A stretch of DNA of 64,000 nt from Vibrio jasicida CAIM 1864 = LMG 25398 (GCF_000400365.1 NZ_BAOG01000030.1:1-64000), one strand, 5' to 3'. Shown: positions 8,837 to 18,234, counted from the stretch's first letter. Translations and numbers: made by a program. The notes: generated by a model not told the origin, from the sequence alone.

Positions 8837-9595
8837 ATGACTACTGTTAACTCATCTTTAAACAGCGGCTTTGTTTCTCTTGTTGGTGCCGGTCCTGGTG
8901 ACCCAGATCTGCTTACCGTAAAAGGCTTAAAAGCCATTCAAGCTGCCGAAGTTGTGGTTTACGACCGATTGGTGTCGAAAGACATTCTGGAATTGGCTCA
9001 CGCATCAGCAGAGATGATCTATGTTGGCAAGAAGTTGGACTTTCACTGCGTACCTCAAGATCAAATCAACCAAATCTTGGTGCAGAAAGCGCAAGAAGGT
9101 AAACGCGTTGTGCGTCTAAAGGGCGGTGATTCATTTATCTTTGGCCGTGGTGGTGAAGAGCTAGAAGAACTAGCGGAATTTGGTATCAAATACGAAGTGG
9201 TTCCGGGTATCACAGCAGCAGCGGGTGCAACGGCTTATGCCGGTATTCCATTAACGCACCGTGACCATGCACAAAGCGTACAGTTCATCACGGGTCATGT
9301 ACAAAAAGATGGGCGCGAAATTGAATGGCGTTCTCTAGCACAATCCAATAACACACTTGTGTTCTACATGGGTTTGAAGCAAAGCGGCCACATTATGGAT
9401 AAGCTGGTCACTCACGGGTTAGATCCTGAGATGTCATGCGCCATTATTGAAAACGGCACGCGCCCAGAGCAGCGCGTGTTCCAAGGAAAGTTGAACGAGC
9501 TATCGAGCATGGCAGAGCATGCCGTGAGCCCAGCATTGATTGTGGTTGGTAGCGTTACTCAACTGCACAACAAATTGGATTGGTTCGGCAAGTAG
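8837..9595 (+). CDS. cobA: uroporphyrinogen-III C-methyltransferase
   Basis: This 252-residue SAM-dependent enzyme dimethylates uroporphyrinogen III to precorrin-2, the first step to sirohaem. Family motifs are present: [17 protein letters not shown] at the N terminus, [17 protein letters not shown], and [10 protein letters not shown]. It is the short methyltransferase alone, not the trifunctional CysG, so dehydrogenase and ferrochelatase activities must come from elsewhere. Its place behind nirBDC makes sense because NirB needs sirohaem. A separate promoter is possible in the 206-base gap. Confidence 0.95.
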   Translation: MTTVNSSLNSGFVSLVGAGPGDPDLLTVKGLKAIQAAEVVVYDRLVSKDILELAHASAEMIYVGKKLDFHCVPQDQINQILVQKAQEGKRVVRLKGGDSFIFGRGGEELEELAEFGIKYEVVPGITAAAGATAYAGIPLTHRDHAQSVQFITGHVQKDGREIEWRSLAQSNNTLVFYMGLKQSGHIMDKLVTHGLDPEMSCAIIENGTRPEQRVFQGKLNELSSMAEHAVSPALIVVGSVTQLHNKLDWFGK

Positions 9596-9616
9596 CCGAA
9601 GACTTAATCTTAAGCG

Positions 9617-10057
9617 TTAGATCGCGCAAGGACTGCGTTTCTGCTGCATCTCCCTTTTACGCATTGGCATTTCATCGATCAGATTGTTGATGAATTGCCA
9701 ATCGGTTTTCGCTCCCCAGCGGTGTTTCTCTTCACCATCTTTACCTAATAGAATCGCCGTGTGTTGGCCTTGTTTCACTTCGTAAAGTTTGGCTAGCATC
9801 TTAAGGTCAAACTCTTCTTTCAACCAATACGGCTCTGTATACCCATCTTCTGCAATGACGAGCGTTATCACGTCTCTGTCTTCAAGTTCACACTCATTCA
9901 TTAAAGCCTCTAGCAAAAACTGTTTCACATGATTGTCGTTTTCTGGCGCAAAATATAAGACGCTGCGGTGTGGCCAATATTGAGAGTGGGCAGGGTAACC
10001 AAACGCGGCACTTGATATGAGGCATGAAAGCAACAGGGCTATAGTAGGCTTGTTCAT
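9617..10057 (-). CDS. periplasmic DUF4174 protein
   Basis: The 146-residue protein has a Sec signal peptide (about 1-20, ending AAFG). A small thioredoxin-like fold follows: RSVLYFAPENDN near the start of the mature part, LVIAEDG, and TAILLGKDGEEKHRWG. This matches the DUF4174 family, which has a thioredoxin-type strand order but lacks the CxxC active site. No function is known. A GGAGGG site precedes the start. It converges with cobA, ending 21 bases after it on the opposite strand. Confidence 0.75.
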   Translation of the reverse strand: MNKPTIALLLSCLISSAAFGYPAHSQYWPHRSVLYFAPENDNHVKQFLLEALMNECELEDRDVITLVIAEDGYTEPYWLKEEFDLKMLAKLYEVKQGQHTAILLGKDGEEKHRWGAKTDWQFINNLIDEMPMRKREMQQKRSPCAI

Positions 10058-10184
10058 GGTTTCCCTCCTTGAAACGCGAAACTCCGATTATCAGGTTATA
10101 CGATAAGTTTAGTGGAATTAGTTCATTGTGCTTTGGCGCAAGTTCGCTTAGGGTATGGCACAAACAAATAAGGCATAGAACTTG

Positions 10185-10673
10185 ATGAATTCGGAAAGCA
10201 AACAAAAGATCGCCATCTTGGTTGATGTGCAGAATGTGTATTACACCTGCCGCGAAGCGTACCGCAGCAATTTTGATTACAACCAGTTTTGGTATGTTGC
10301 GACACAAGGGAAAGAAGTGGCGAGTGCAAAAGCTTATGCGATTGCGAGTAATGACCCGAAGCAGCGTCAATTTCATCATATCCTGCGTGGTGTAGGCTTC
10401 GAAGTCATGCTTAAACCGTTTATTCAGCGACGTGACGGTAGTGCAAAAGGCGATTGGGATGTGGGTATTACACTTGATGCCATCGAAGTAGCACAAGACG
10501 TAGATGAAGTCGTATTGGTCTCTGGTGATGGTGACTTTTGCTTGCTGGTTGAGCGAATTCAGCAGCGCTTCAATAAGAGAGTCACAGTGTATGGTGTACC
10601 TAGGCTTACGTCTCAAACCTTGATCGATTGTGCCGATAACTTCGTCGCTATCGATGAAGACTTTCTTCTCTGA
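10185..10673 (+). CDS. NYN-domain (LabA/DUF88) putative ribonuclease
   Basis: The 162-residue soluble protein belongs to the NYN/PIN-like group. Acidic residues expected at the metal site are present: ILVDVQNVYY at the N terminus, DWDVGITLDAIE in the middle and VLVSGDGDFCLLVE towards the end. Related proteins cleave RNA, but the target here is unknown. ATG 10185 is chosen over a TTG one codon earlier, with AAGG upstream. It is a single-gene unit ending at a shared terminator with the Dcu gene. Confidence 0.85.
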   Translation: MNSESKQKIAILVDVQNVYYTCREAYRSNFDYNQFWYVATQGKEVASAKAYAIASNDPKQRQFHHILRGVGFEVMLKPFIQRRDGSAKGDWDVGITLDAIEVAQDVDEVVLVSGDGDFCLLVERIQQRFNKRVTVYGVPRLTSQTLIDCADNFVAIDEDFLL

Positions 10674-10709
10674 TCTCGCCTAGCTGTATAGCTTCGAGAA
10701 TCAAAGAAA

Positions 10710-10754
10710 GGGCGAGTCACTTCAGGCTGTACGCAAACGTACAATGACTCGCCC
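10710..10754. terminator. bidirectional terminator between NYN and dcu genes
   Basis: GGGCGAGTCA and TGACTCGCCC form a 10-bp stem enclosing a second small GTACG/CGTAC hairpin. A-rich sequence on the left and CTTATTT on the right let it serve both convergent genes. Confidence 0.75.
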
Positions 10755-10775
10755 CTTATTTCTGATTCAGATGAT

Positions 10776-12107
10776 TTACGAAGGAATGATCATTTGTCCT
10801 AGTAAGTAACCCAAACAACACGCACCAATCACGCCGATTAAACCCACAGACATGAATGAGTGGTTGAAGTACCACTTACCAATCTTAGTTGTACCTGAGG
10901 TATCGAAGTTCACAGTTGCGATATCCGAAGGGTAGTTTGGAATAAAGAAGTAGCCGTAAACCGCTGGCATCAAGCCGATAAGCAGTGCTGGCTCCAAACC
11001 TAGACCTAAACCGACTGGCAACATCATACGCGCTGTCGCTGCTTGAGAGTTCACCACAACCGATACGATGAATAGTGCAAGAGCGAAGGTCCAAGGGTAG
11101 CTAGTTACCATCTCTACGATGCCGGATTTAAATTGAGGCATTGCGTATTGGAAGTAGGTGTCTGACATCCATGCGATACCGAAGATAGCAATCGCCGCCA
11201 CCATACCAGATTTGAAGACCACGCCGTTCGGAACATCACGTGGATCGGTTTTTGTCGCAAGCAGAATGATACCGCCGAAGCAGAGCATCATCATTTGGAT
11301 AACCACCGCCATACTGATTGGTTTGCCGCCGTCGACAATAGTTCGAACTTCCGGCCACATAGCAATCACTACAATCACGAGAATCGATAGAATGAATAGC
11401 AATACTGAATTACGTGCGCTTACGGGCAATATTTCATCGAGCGAAGTTGCGGTTGTATTCAGGATCTTGTCTCTCCAAACCGGATCTTTTAGACGTTCTT
11501 GGTATTCTTCATCGTCTTCAAGTTCTTTACCGCGTTTTAAGCTGTAAAGGGACATCAGCAAAGTACCGAACAATGTGGCAGGCACAGTAACGAGTAAAAT
11601 AGAAAGTAGGGTGATCTCGTGTTGGATATCAGACAATTGTGCAAGGTAGTAAACCACTGCTGCTGAAATTGGTGATGCAGTAATGGCGATTTGAGAAGCA
11701 ACCGATGCTGCTGCCATAGGGCGCTCAGGACGAATGCCGTTTTTAAGCGCAACGTCGCCAATGATTGGCATGATAGAGTAAACCGCGTGACCAGTACCAA
11801 GTAGGAAAGTCATAAAGTAAGTCACGAACGGCGCAATAAGAGTGACGCGTTTAGGGTTCTTACGTAATACGCGCTCGGCCACTTGCAACATGTATTTTAA
11901 GCCACCTGCGGCTTCAAGAATGGAGGCACAAGTGACCACCGCTAGGATGATCAGCATTACGGTCACAGGCGGAGAGGTTGGAGGCATCTTGAAGATGAAA
12001 ACCTCAATGACCAAACCAATACCAGAAACGACACCAAGACCAATGCCGCCATACCGTGAGCCGATATACAGCATCACGAGCAAAAATAGAAACTCAAGAT
12101 ACAACAT
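10776..12107 (-). CDS. anaerobic C4-dicarboxylate transporter, DcuA/DcuB family
   Basis: The 443-residue inner-membrane protein aligns by eye along its whole length with Escherichia coli DcuA and DcuB. Shared blocks include PFVTYFMTFLLGTGH, ASQIAITASPISAAVV, SQAATARMMLPV and NYPSDIATVNFD. These carriers exchange fumarate, malate or aspartate for succinate during anaerobic growth. Some blocks favour DcuA and others DcuB, so I leave the paralogue open. AAGGAA precedes ATG 12107. It fits the anaerobic theme of the neighbouring nir genes, though I see no clear FNR site upstream. Confidence 0.93.
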   Translation of the reverse strand: MLYLEFLFLLVMLYIGSRYGGIGLGVVSGIGLVIEVFIFKMPPTSPPVTVMLIILAVVTCASILEAAGGLKYMLQVAERVLRKNPKRVTLIAPFVTYFMTFLLGTGHAVYSIMPIIGDVALKNGIRPERPMAAASVASQIAITASPISAAVVYYLAQLSDIQHEITLLSILLVTVPATLFGTLLMSLYSLKRGKELEDDEEYQERLKDPVWRDKILNTTATSLDEILPVSARNSVLLFILSILVIVVIAMWPEVRTIVDGGKPISMAVVIQMMMLCFGGIILLATKTDPRDVPNGVVFKSGMVAAIAIFGIAWMSDTYFQYAMPQFKSGIVEMVTSYPWTFALALFIVSVVVNSQAATARMMLPVGLGLGLEPALLIGLMPAVYGYFFIPNYPSDIATVNFDTSGTTKIGKWYFNHSFMSVGLIGVIGACCLGYLLGQMIIPS

Positions 12108-12448
12108 GTTTAATTTCCTTATTAGAAACAGGGACTTCTATTGTTTCGGTATTCAAGGAAAAAATACTTAGCTTTGTTCACATTCTGTTTTATAGGAAAC
12201 AGCAATGTCCAATAATTGGGAATAACTCACGCTGAGCCGTGTCAGTGTTAATGGTGCATTGAAAGGGTGTTGTTGGAATGTTTGAATCGTCCGTGTCTAA
12301 GGTTAAACCTGACCATTTTGGTACACTGATTGGAGTTATTTCTGTTTGAATTTTGCTCTATATGTTTGTTGGCTTGAGTTTGGACTTAATAAAAGCAGCG
12401 AGTTTTTCCTGTTGATCGTTATTTGATTATTAGTGTAAAGGAATAAAT
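12108..12448. promoter_or_regulatory. divergent region between dcu and the siderophore reductase
   Basis: No gene is convincing here. A CTGTTT/AAACAG inverted repeat with a 6-base spacer lies at 12185-12202, upstream of dcu. The rest is AT-rich promoter-like sequence. The Fur-like site at its right end is listed separately. Confidence 0.35.
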
Positions 12449-12467
12449 CATACTGATAACCATTTGC
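12449..12467. promoter_or_regulatory. Fur-like box upstream of the siderophore reductase
   Basis: The 19 bases CATACTGATAACCATTTGC match the Fur consensus at 14 of 19 positions by hand count. They lie about 60 bases before the reductase start, in line with iron repression of this unit. Confidence 0.6.
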
Positions 12468-12525
12468 ATTCGCTTTGGTGCTTGAGTATAACTGCTTGCA
12501 AATGATAGCGTCAGTAAGTACAGCC

Positions 12526-13266
12526 ATGTCTGAGCAATTTTTCCAACAACTATTTCATTACTCTAAAGAGGTCACGCCTTATTTACATGGCAGTATTGGT
12601 GTAATTGAACCGGGTGCTATCCATCTCGATAATGACATCAATCCAATTGTTCAAGAACTCTATCAAACGCTCTCAAAGGTGCACCCAGAGGCCGGTAAAG
12701 CCTATTGGCTTACTCGAACATGGGACTTACTGTGTTGGCAACCGATGTTTGTGGCATTCATTTCTATTTATGGCTTTCACACGCTACCTAACCTAAGAGG
12801 CATGGGACAGTACGTTCACTCTGGTTTTGTCACGGGTTACCGTTTCCCTGATAAGCAACATGTTCACGGGGAAATTGAGGACTTAATAAAAGAAGCGGGT
12901 GGGCAAATACGTGAGGTTTACGACTTTTACCAAATTCAAATGAGCGAATGGACAAGAATTCGCCCCGGATTTACTCAACAATTGATGTCTGATGGCGTTA
13001 TGTCTTGCTTACTACGACTACAACAAAACTTTCCGCAATTTACTAATGAGATGATTCAAGCCCAAGCCAATTTGTGGTTAGAGGCGCTTGGATTGAATAC
13101 GGCCAACGTCTCGTCTTTGTATAATGTAGGCGAAGAGCAGCCACTAAAATTAATACGCAAGAGCTGTTGTCTGGTTTACAAATGTGAAGGAAGACAACTC
13201 TGCGAAGACTGCCCAAGAACGGATAAAAATAAACAGTTAATCAGATCGAGAAACATGCAGGGCTAA
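12526..13266 (+). CDS. FhuF-like siderophore ferric reductase
   Basis: The 246-residue cytoplasmic protein ends with CC-x10-C-x2-C (SCC...LCEDC), the unusual [2Fe-2S] motif of FhuF-type ferric-siderophore reductases. These release iron from imported hydroxamate siderophores. The upstream part (VHPEAGKAYWLTRTWDLLCW, FPDKQHVHGE) is typical of the same group. ATG 12526 is chosen, although the frame is open to 12475 and ribosome-binding sites are weak for every candidate. It precedes iutA by 89 bases, so ferric aerobactin is the probable substrate. No siderophore synthesis gene lies nearby. Confidence 0.82.
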   Translation: MSEQFFQQLFHYSKEVTPYLHGSIGVIEPGAIHLDNDINPIVQELYQTLSKVHPEAGKAYWLTRTWDLLCWQPMFVAFISIYGFHTLPNLRGMGQYVHSGFVTGYRFPDKQHVHGEIEDLIKEAGGQIREVYDFYQIQMSEWTRIRPGFTQQLMSDGVMSCLLRLQQNFPQFTNEMIQAQANLWLEALGLNTANVSSLYNVGEEQPLKLIRKSCCLVYKCEGRQLCEDCPRTDKNKQLIRSRNMQG

Positions 13267-13305
13267 CATGTTGATAACATATGTAACAATGCTCGATATG
13301 TTAGT

Positions 13306-13324
13306 GCGAATGAGTATTATTGCC
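13306..13324. promoter_or_regulatory. candidate Fur box upstream of iutA
   Basis: GCGAATGAGTATTATTGCC matches the 19-base Fur consensus at about 12 positions, with an AATGA/TATT core. It lies 32 bases before the iutA start, where a Fur repressor would block transcription. Confidence 0.5.
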
Positions 13325-13355
13325 ATCTCTTTAAGTTTATAAAAAGATAAAGACA

Positions 13356-15524
13356 ATGATAAAAAGGAAGTTCTCTCTTAATCTCATCGTGCTCGCGATG
13401 AGCAGTGGCTATGCAGCACAGGCCCTCGCTGACCAATCTATTCTTCAACAGGAAAATGCCGACGAGCAAATGGTGGTCGTAGGTAGCGTTGTTCCTAAAT
13501 CCATTTCGGACATACCCGGCACCGTTTGGTTTGTCGATCAAGAACAAATTTCTCAACAATATCGAGCGGGTAAAACGCTGGGTGATATTCTCTCTGCGAC
13601 AATTCCGTCATTGGACGTTGGTACCGGCGGAAGAACCAACTACGGTCAAAACTTACGCGGCCGAGCCATGCTTGTGATGATAGATGGGGTATCGCTGCAA
13701 TCTTCTCGCCCCATCAGCCGTCAACTTGAAGCCATAGACCCATTTAATATTGAACGAATTGAAGTGCTTTCAGGAGCCACATCGATTTATGGTGCTGGCG
13801 CGACAGGTGGTGTGATTAATATCGTAACTAAGAAAGCGGCTTCTGAAGATCTTGCATTTGAGTCTTTTGTTAGTGGTACATCGGGTTTTAACAGCAGTGA
13901 AGACTTCGATTACAAAGTCGCACAGTCAATTTCTGGTGGCACCGAAAAAGTCACAGCACGTGGCGCCGTCGTGTACAGTGAAACGCAAGGTTTTTACGAT
14001 GGGAACGGTCACATTGTCACACCAGATATCTCTCAAGGATCACTTCAGTATAATTCGACGCTCGACGTCATGGGGTCAACAGAAATTCAAACGTCTGAAA
14101 CCAGCCAACTTAACCTTGTTGCCCAGTATTACGATAGCCAGCAAGATTCGCCTTATGGTTTGTACATTGTCGGGCGCGACTTTGTGGATGTACGTAAAGG
14201 GTTTGATTCAGATCGTGAACACGGTACAGAGCGTTTGCTCTTAAGCGCCAGCTACAGCCATGACGCGGTATTTGGTCATCAATTAATTGGTGAGGTTTCT
14301 TACCGTAGTGAAGACCAGACGTTTACTCCCTATTTCCAAAGTGCATCTCAACAAGAAACCGAAGTCTTTTCTGGTCGCTTAGCGTTAGCGAAGGCTTGGC
14401 AGTCATTCAATTTAGTTTATGGGGTAGATGCCTACCTAGACCGATTTGACAGCAACCAAGCACTGTTTAATCCCACCATTGCAAATGACTCTGGCAACCA
14501 AGTAAATAAAACATACGCTCAAGTCGGTCGTTACCCTGGTGTCGATGTGTCTTCTTATGCGTTGTTTGTTCAAGGTGATTACCAAATTAACCAGGGTTGG
14601 TCTGTGCAAGCCGGTTATCGCTACCAATATATGGATAACAAGATAGATGATTTTGTCGCATACAGCGTGCAAAAGAAAATTTCGGCGGGCGCAGGAACAT
14701 CTGCTGATTCCGTACCGGGTGGCAGTACTGATTATTCGGTAAGTCTGTTTAACCTAGGCACGATTTATCAGATCAATAATGAATCGCAAGTTTGGGCGAA
14801 CTTCTCGCAAGGTTTCCAATTAGCAGACCCCGCGAAGTATTATGGTCAAGGGACGTATGAAGCGGTCGATGCAAATGGTCATTATGTATTGCAAGACAGT
14901 ATTAACGTCTCTGATTCAAAAATGTCTGGTATTAAAACGGACAGTTATGAGATTGGTTACAGACTGGATAAAGATGTGCTTTCATTACAAGCCGCGGGTT
15001 ACTATTCATTATCCGACAACTCAATCAAATACGACCGTAACACACTTTTGATTACGAATGTCGATGATGAACAACGCGTCTACGGTGCTGAAGCGAACAT
15101 CAACTACTGGGTGACTGGCGATGTTCTCGTCGGTGCATCTGGTCACTATGTGGTGTCTGAGCTAAAAACTGACGGCAAATGGGAAGATTTAAATGCAGGC
15201 AAAGCAAGTTCATCAAAGGCGAATGCTTGGGTGGCCTGGTATCAAAACGACTACGCGTTACGCCTACAGAGCCAAACCATGTTTGATTATGAAGATAATG
15301 CCAATAACAAGTTAGACGGCTACACAACGTTTGATCTATTGGGTAACGTGACGCTACCTATGGGTCAGTTAGGATTCGGAATCCAAAACTTATTTAACGA
15401 GGATTACACCACGGTGTGGGGACAACGTGCGCAAATCCTGTATGCGACTCACTATGAGTCTTCTGCTTATGACTACAAGGGGAGAGGTCGTACGTTCACG
15501 TTTAACTACAGCCTTGAGTACTAA
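13356..15524 (+). CDS. iutA: TonB-dependent ferric aerobactin receptor
   Basis: The 722-residue outer-membrane receptor has a signal peptide (about 1-25, ending ALA), a TonB box-like MVVVG, a plug domain (about 35-165) and a 22-strand barrel ending in an aromatic-rich strand (FNYSLEY). It tracks E. coli IutA closely: TNYGQNLRGRAMLVMIDGV, SRQLEAIDPFNIERIEVL, GRYPGVDVSSY, ADPAKYYGQG, TTVWGQRAQILY and DYKGRGRTF. It imports ferric aerobactin, probably as a xenosiderophore because no biosynthesis genes are in view. The upstream reductase and Fur-like sites support iron regulation. Confidence 0.95.
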   Translation: MIKRKFSLNLIVLAMSSGYAAQALADQSILQQENADEQMVVVGSVVPKSISDIPGTVWFVDQEQISQQYRAGKTLGDILSATIPSLDVGTGGRTNYGQNLRGRAMLVMIDGVSLQSSRPISRQLEAIDPFNIERIEVLSGATSIYGAGATGGVINIVTKKAASEDLAFESFVSGTSGFNSSEDFDYKVAQSISGGTEKVTARGAVVYSETQGFYDGNGHIVTPDISQGSLQYNSTLDVMGSTEIQTSETSQLNLVAQYYDSQQDSPYGLYIVGRDFVDVRKGFDSDREHGTERLLLSASYSHDAVFGHQLIGEVSYRSEDQTFTPYFQSASQQETEVFSGRLALAKAWQSFNLVYGVDAYLDRFDSNQALFNPTIANDSGNQVNKTYAQVGRYPGVDVSSYALFVQGDYQINQGWSVQAGYRYQYMDNKIDDFVAYSVQKKISAGAGTSADSVPGGSTDYSVSLFNLGTIYQINNESQVWANFSQGFQLADPAKYYGQGTYEAVDANGHYVLQDSINVSDSKMSGIKTDSYEIGYRLDKDVLSLQAAGYYSLSDNSIKYDRNTLLITNVDDEQRVYGAEANINYWVTGDVLVGASGHYVVSELKTDGKWEDLNAGKASSSKANAWVAWYQNDYALRLQSQTMFDYEDNANNKLDGYTTFDLLGNVTLPMGQLGFGIQNLFNEDYTTVWGQRAQILYATHYESSAYDYKGRGRTFTFNYSLEY

Positions 15525-15568
15525 ACGTCAGTATTCGAAATACAAATAAGCACGTTAAATTTGGATAA

Positions 15569-15592
15569 AAAAGCCGCGTTATGCGGCTTTTC
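15569..15592. terminator. bidirectional terminator between iutA and the DUF2986 gene
   Basis: AAAAGCCGC and GCGGCTTTT form a perfect stem around GTTAT, flanked by A and T runs, and serve both convergent genes. Confidence 0.88.
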
Positions 15593-15596
15593 TTAT

Positions 15597-15791
15597 TTAA
15601 GCTTCATCAGTGGTTTGCGTTTCAGCCACATTTTCAGACGTTTGTTCTGCCGTCTGGTTTTGCTCTTCAGCTTCCATCTTCGCACGCTCTGCTTTTGAGA
15701 TGTAGCGAGGCTTGTTGCTCTTATGAAGCTTTGCATTTTGTTTTTTCAACTTCGCTTTTAAGATCGAGTTGATTTTCTTCTTGCGGTTCAT
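15597..15791 (-). CDS. small basic DUF2986 protein
   Basis: The 64-residue protein has a highly basic N-terminal half (MNRKKKINSILKAKLKK, then KLHKSNKPRYISKAERAK) and an acidic, threonine/glutamine-rich tail. This matches DUF2986, a small family common in Vibrio and relatives. AAGGA precedes the ATG. Nucleic-acid or ribosome association is a guess from the charge pattern only. Confidence 0.8.
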   Translation of the reverse strand: MNRKKKINSILKAKLKKQNAKLHKSNKPRYISKAERAKMEAEEQNQTAEQTSENVAETQTTDEA

Positions 15792-15863
15792 GGTGTTGGT
15801 CCTTTAATTTAGCGGGGCAGGATAGTGATTTTTCCACCAAGTTACAAGCCTAATGGAACCCTT

Positions 15864-16373
15864 ATGAAAACACTTATTACAGAACGCCTGACACTTCGTC
15901 TTGTTAGTGTAGAAGATGCGCCGTTTGTTTTAGAACTCTACAATCAGCCTGACTTTTATCGCTTCGTCGGTGACAAGCAAATTCGCACCTTGGAAGAAGC
16001 AAAACGTTACATTCAAGACAACATGCTAAGGATGCAAGAACTCAAGGGCGTCAGTTTGCTGGTGGTAGAAACCAATCATGATAAACAACCTATAGGCATT
16101 TGTGGTTTGGTCAAACGCGACACATTAACGGCGTTTGATATTGGTTACGGTTATCTACCTAGCGCTTATGGCAAAGGTTACGCAAAAGAAGCGGCGAGTG
16201 TCGTGGTTGATTTTGCTCGGGACGAGATGAAAATAGAAAACTTGGTCGCCATCACCAATAATGACAATAATCGTAGTATAAGTTTGCTAGAAAAATTGGG
16301 CTTTCAGTTTGAACGTATTGAGCAGACTTACGATAATGGCCGAACTTTACAACTCTACACCATGACGCTGTAA
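15864..16373 (+). CDS. GNAT-family N-acetyltransferase (RimJ/RimL-like)
   Basis: This 169-residue single-domain acetyltransferase has TERLTLRLVSVEDAPFVLEL at the N terminus, DIGYGYLPSAYGKGYAKEA as the acetyl-CoA loop, and NNRSISLLEKLGF near the end. That pattern belongs to the RimJ/RimL branch, which acetylates protein N termini or small molecules. The start at 15864 (MKTLITERL) is preferred to the upstream 15825 extension because family members begin just before TERL. YgbA follows 14 bases later. Confidence 0.9.
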   Translation: MKTLITERLTLRLVSVEDAPFVLELYNQPDFYRFVGDKQIRTLEEAKRYIQDNMLRMQELKGVSLLVVETNHDKQPIGICGLVKRDTLTAFDIGYGYLPSAYGKGYAKEAASVVVDFARDEMKIENLVAITNNDNNRSISLLEKLGFQFERIEQTYDNGRTLQLYTMTL

Positions 16374-16387
16374 TCAAAGGGTGAACA

Positions 16388-16783
16388 ATGAGCGACATTT
16401 TACTGGGCAAACTCGCCACTGAATTTAAAACCGTTAAAGCTATGGTTGAGGCCTATTGCAAAGATCACCATAGTACGAAAGGTGAGTTGTGTACAGAATG
16501 TCGTGAATTATTAGAATATGCAGAAGTGCGCCTTGATCGTTGTCCTTACGGAGAAGACAAGCCGACTTGCAACAAATGTCCAATTCACTGCTACAAACCA
16601 GCCCCTAAAGAACAAATGCGGTTAATCATGCGCTATTCCGGGCCTCGAATGTTACTCAAACATCCAATCTTAGCGATTCGCCACTTGGTTCATGAGAAAC
16701 GTGAGGTTCCAGAAAAGCCTGCTCCCAATGCATCCAATCGTCACAAGCGAATGAACTCAGAACGCGAAACCAAGAAGTCGTAG
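16388..16783 (+). CDS. nitrous oxide-stimulated promoter family protein (YgbA-like)
   Basis: The 131-residue protein has eight or so cysteines, including CTEC, CPYG and CNKCPIHCY, and a basic C terminus. It matches the YgbA_NO family. E. coli ygbA belongs to the NsrR nitric-oxide regulon, but the biochemical role is unknown. The cysteine pattern suggests a metal or Fe-S site. AAGGGTG precedes the ATG, and it forms a short unit with the acetyltransferase. Confidence 0.8.
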   Translation: MSDILLGKLATEFKTVKAMVEAYCKDHHSTKGELCTECRELLEYAEVRLDRCPYGEDKPTCNKCPIHCYKPAPKEQMRLIMRYSGPRMLLKHPILAIRHLVHEKREVPEKPAPNASNRHKRMNSERETKKS

Positions 16784-16796
16784 CCATTGTGCTTAG

Positions 16797-18182
16797 TTAA
16801 GAAGTCGTCACCATGGTTAGATTTTTGATCCAGTACTTTTGCGTGTATCTGCGATAACACAATGCTAATTTCACCACTTCTTCGGTGATCATCAGCGCGT
16901 AAACGTATTTGAATTCCCAACCTAGTGCAAACGCAGCAACCGCACACAAAGGTAAGCCTGTCATCCACATCGCGATAAAGTCCATACGCAAACAAAATAC
17001 ATTGTCTCCGCCAGCTCGGATAATACCGTTGATGATAATCATGTTAAGCATGCGTAGCCAAATCGCGCTGCATAAAATCACCACCGCAGGTGCTGCAAGT
17101 GGGTAGAGCTCAGGGTTGTCTAAGTTCAAAGCAGCAATGATTAATTCTCGGTTTAGTAGCAGTAACGCACCAATCGAAATACCAAACACAAAAACCGCTT
17201 TAATGAAGAAGCTTGCCATGTACTGAGCTTGTTCAAAAGCATCACGCCCTAACGACTGGCCAATCATCACAGAGCACGCCACCGAAATACCAAAGAAGAT
17301 GGAATAACATAGCGACTCAAACGGGCCTAACATGCTGAATACCGCAAGTTCTGTTGTGCCCATATGCCCAAAGATCATTTGATACACCATAGTGCCAATT
17401 GCCCAAAGCAATGCACCTAACGTCATTGGAAGCGCCAAACGGCGATAAGAGAGCCACAAAGAAGGGCGCTCAGAACCTTCTTTCATTTCCAATAACCAAT
17501 GCTTACGCCAACGCATGTAACCAACCATTGCAAGAACTTGGAACAGGCGAGAAATCGTTGTCGCCAAAGCCGCACCTGCAACGCCCATTGCTGGTACACC
17601 GAAACCACCTTTGATGAGCCAGAAGTTAAGTGCGATATTCAGAACAATCGTCACCGCCCCCAAAAGTAAAGGAGTGACGGTGTCACCAGAAGAGCGCATG
17701 CTCGCTTCTAAAACAATGATGATATGAGTGAGTAACAGAACAGGAAATGCATACCAAAGGTAAGTGGAGCCGAGTTCGATGACTTGCGTATCGTTGGTTT
17801 GTAGACGCATGATAAGTTCGCTACCGACTGTGATTATCAGGGTAACAGGAATCAAGACTTTTAAACCAAATCGAATCGCTATACCAGTAACGGTTTTGGC
17901 GCTTACCGCGTCTTCACGTCCCCAATATTGAGCAACGAGTGTGCCGTTTGCCGATGCTAAGCCAGCCATAATCATGATTGCAACAAAGTGCCACTTTGAG
18001 GCAATTCCCACAGCTGCGGTTGCTTCTTTACCAAAGTCACTAACCATGAGAACATCAGCCAAGGCGAGAATAGCCACCAACGCACTCTGGATCGCGACAG
18101 GGAAACCCAAGCGGACGATCTGCTTAAGTAGCCCGCTAGATAAAGAGTTGTCGCTGTTTTTGATGCCAATATTGTTCGTCAT
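16797..18182 (-). CDS. MATE-family multidrug/Na+ antiporter, copy 1
   Basis: The 461-residue inner-membrane protein has twelve predicted helices in two homologous halves (FPVAIQSALVAILALADVLMVS in the first, ALPMTLGALLWAIGTMVY in the second). It is a MATE exporter, using a cation gradient to pump out organic compounds. GAGGAG precedes ATG 18182. Its start lies 52 bases from a divergent AraC regulator. A second MATE of exactly the same length, with the same kind of divergent AraC partner, lies at 55980-57365. Confidence 0.92.
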   Translation of the reverse strand: MTNNIGIKNSDNSLSSGLLKQIVRLGFPVAIQSALVAILALADVLMVSDFGKEATAAVGIASKWHFVAIMIMAGLASANGTLVAQYWGREDAVSAKTVTGIAIRFGLKVLIPVTLIITVGSELIMRLQTNDTQVIELGSTYLWYAFPVLLLTHIIIVLEASMRSSGDTVTPLLLGAVTIVLNIALNFWLIKGGFGVPAMGVAGAALATTISRLFQVLAMVGYMRWRKHWLLEMKEGSERPSLWLSYRRLALPMTLGALLWAIGTMVYQMIFGHMGTTELAVFSMLGPFESLCYSIFFGISVACSVMIGQSLGRDAFEQAQYMASFFIKAVFVFGISIGALLLLNRELIIAALNLDNPELYPLAAPAVVILCSAIWLRMLNMIIINGIIRAGGDNVFCLRMDFIAMWMTGLPLCAVAAFALGWEFKYVYALMITEEVVKLALCYRRYTQKYWIKNLTMVTTS

Positions 18183-18234
18183 AGTTACTCCTCGAAATTT
18201 GTGAGGAATATAAAGTCAATAGGGACAGAAATAC

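Noticed and set aside
9894..10616. 240-codon minus-strand frame across the DUF4174 and NYN genes
   Set aside because: Overlaps two well-supported genes in other frames and shows no domain.
11158..11547. 129-codon frame opposite the Dcu gene
   Set aside because: Fully antisense to a membrane protein gene, which commonly produces long opposite frames.
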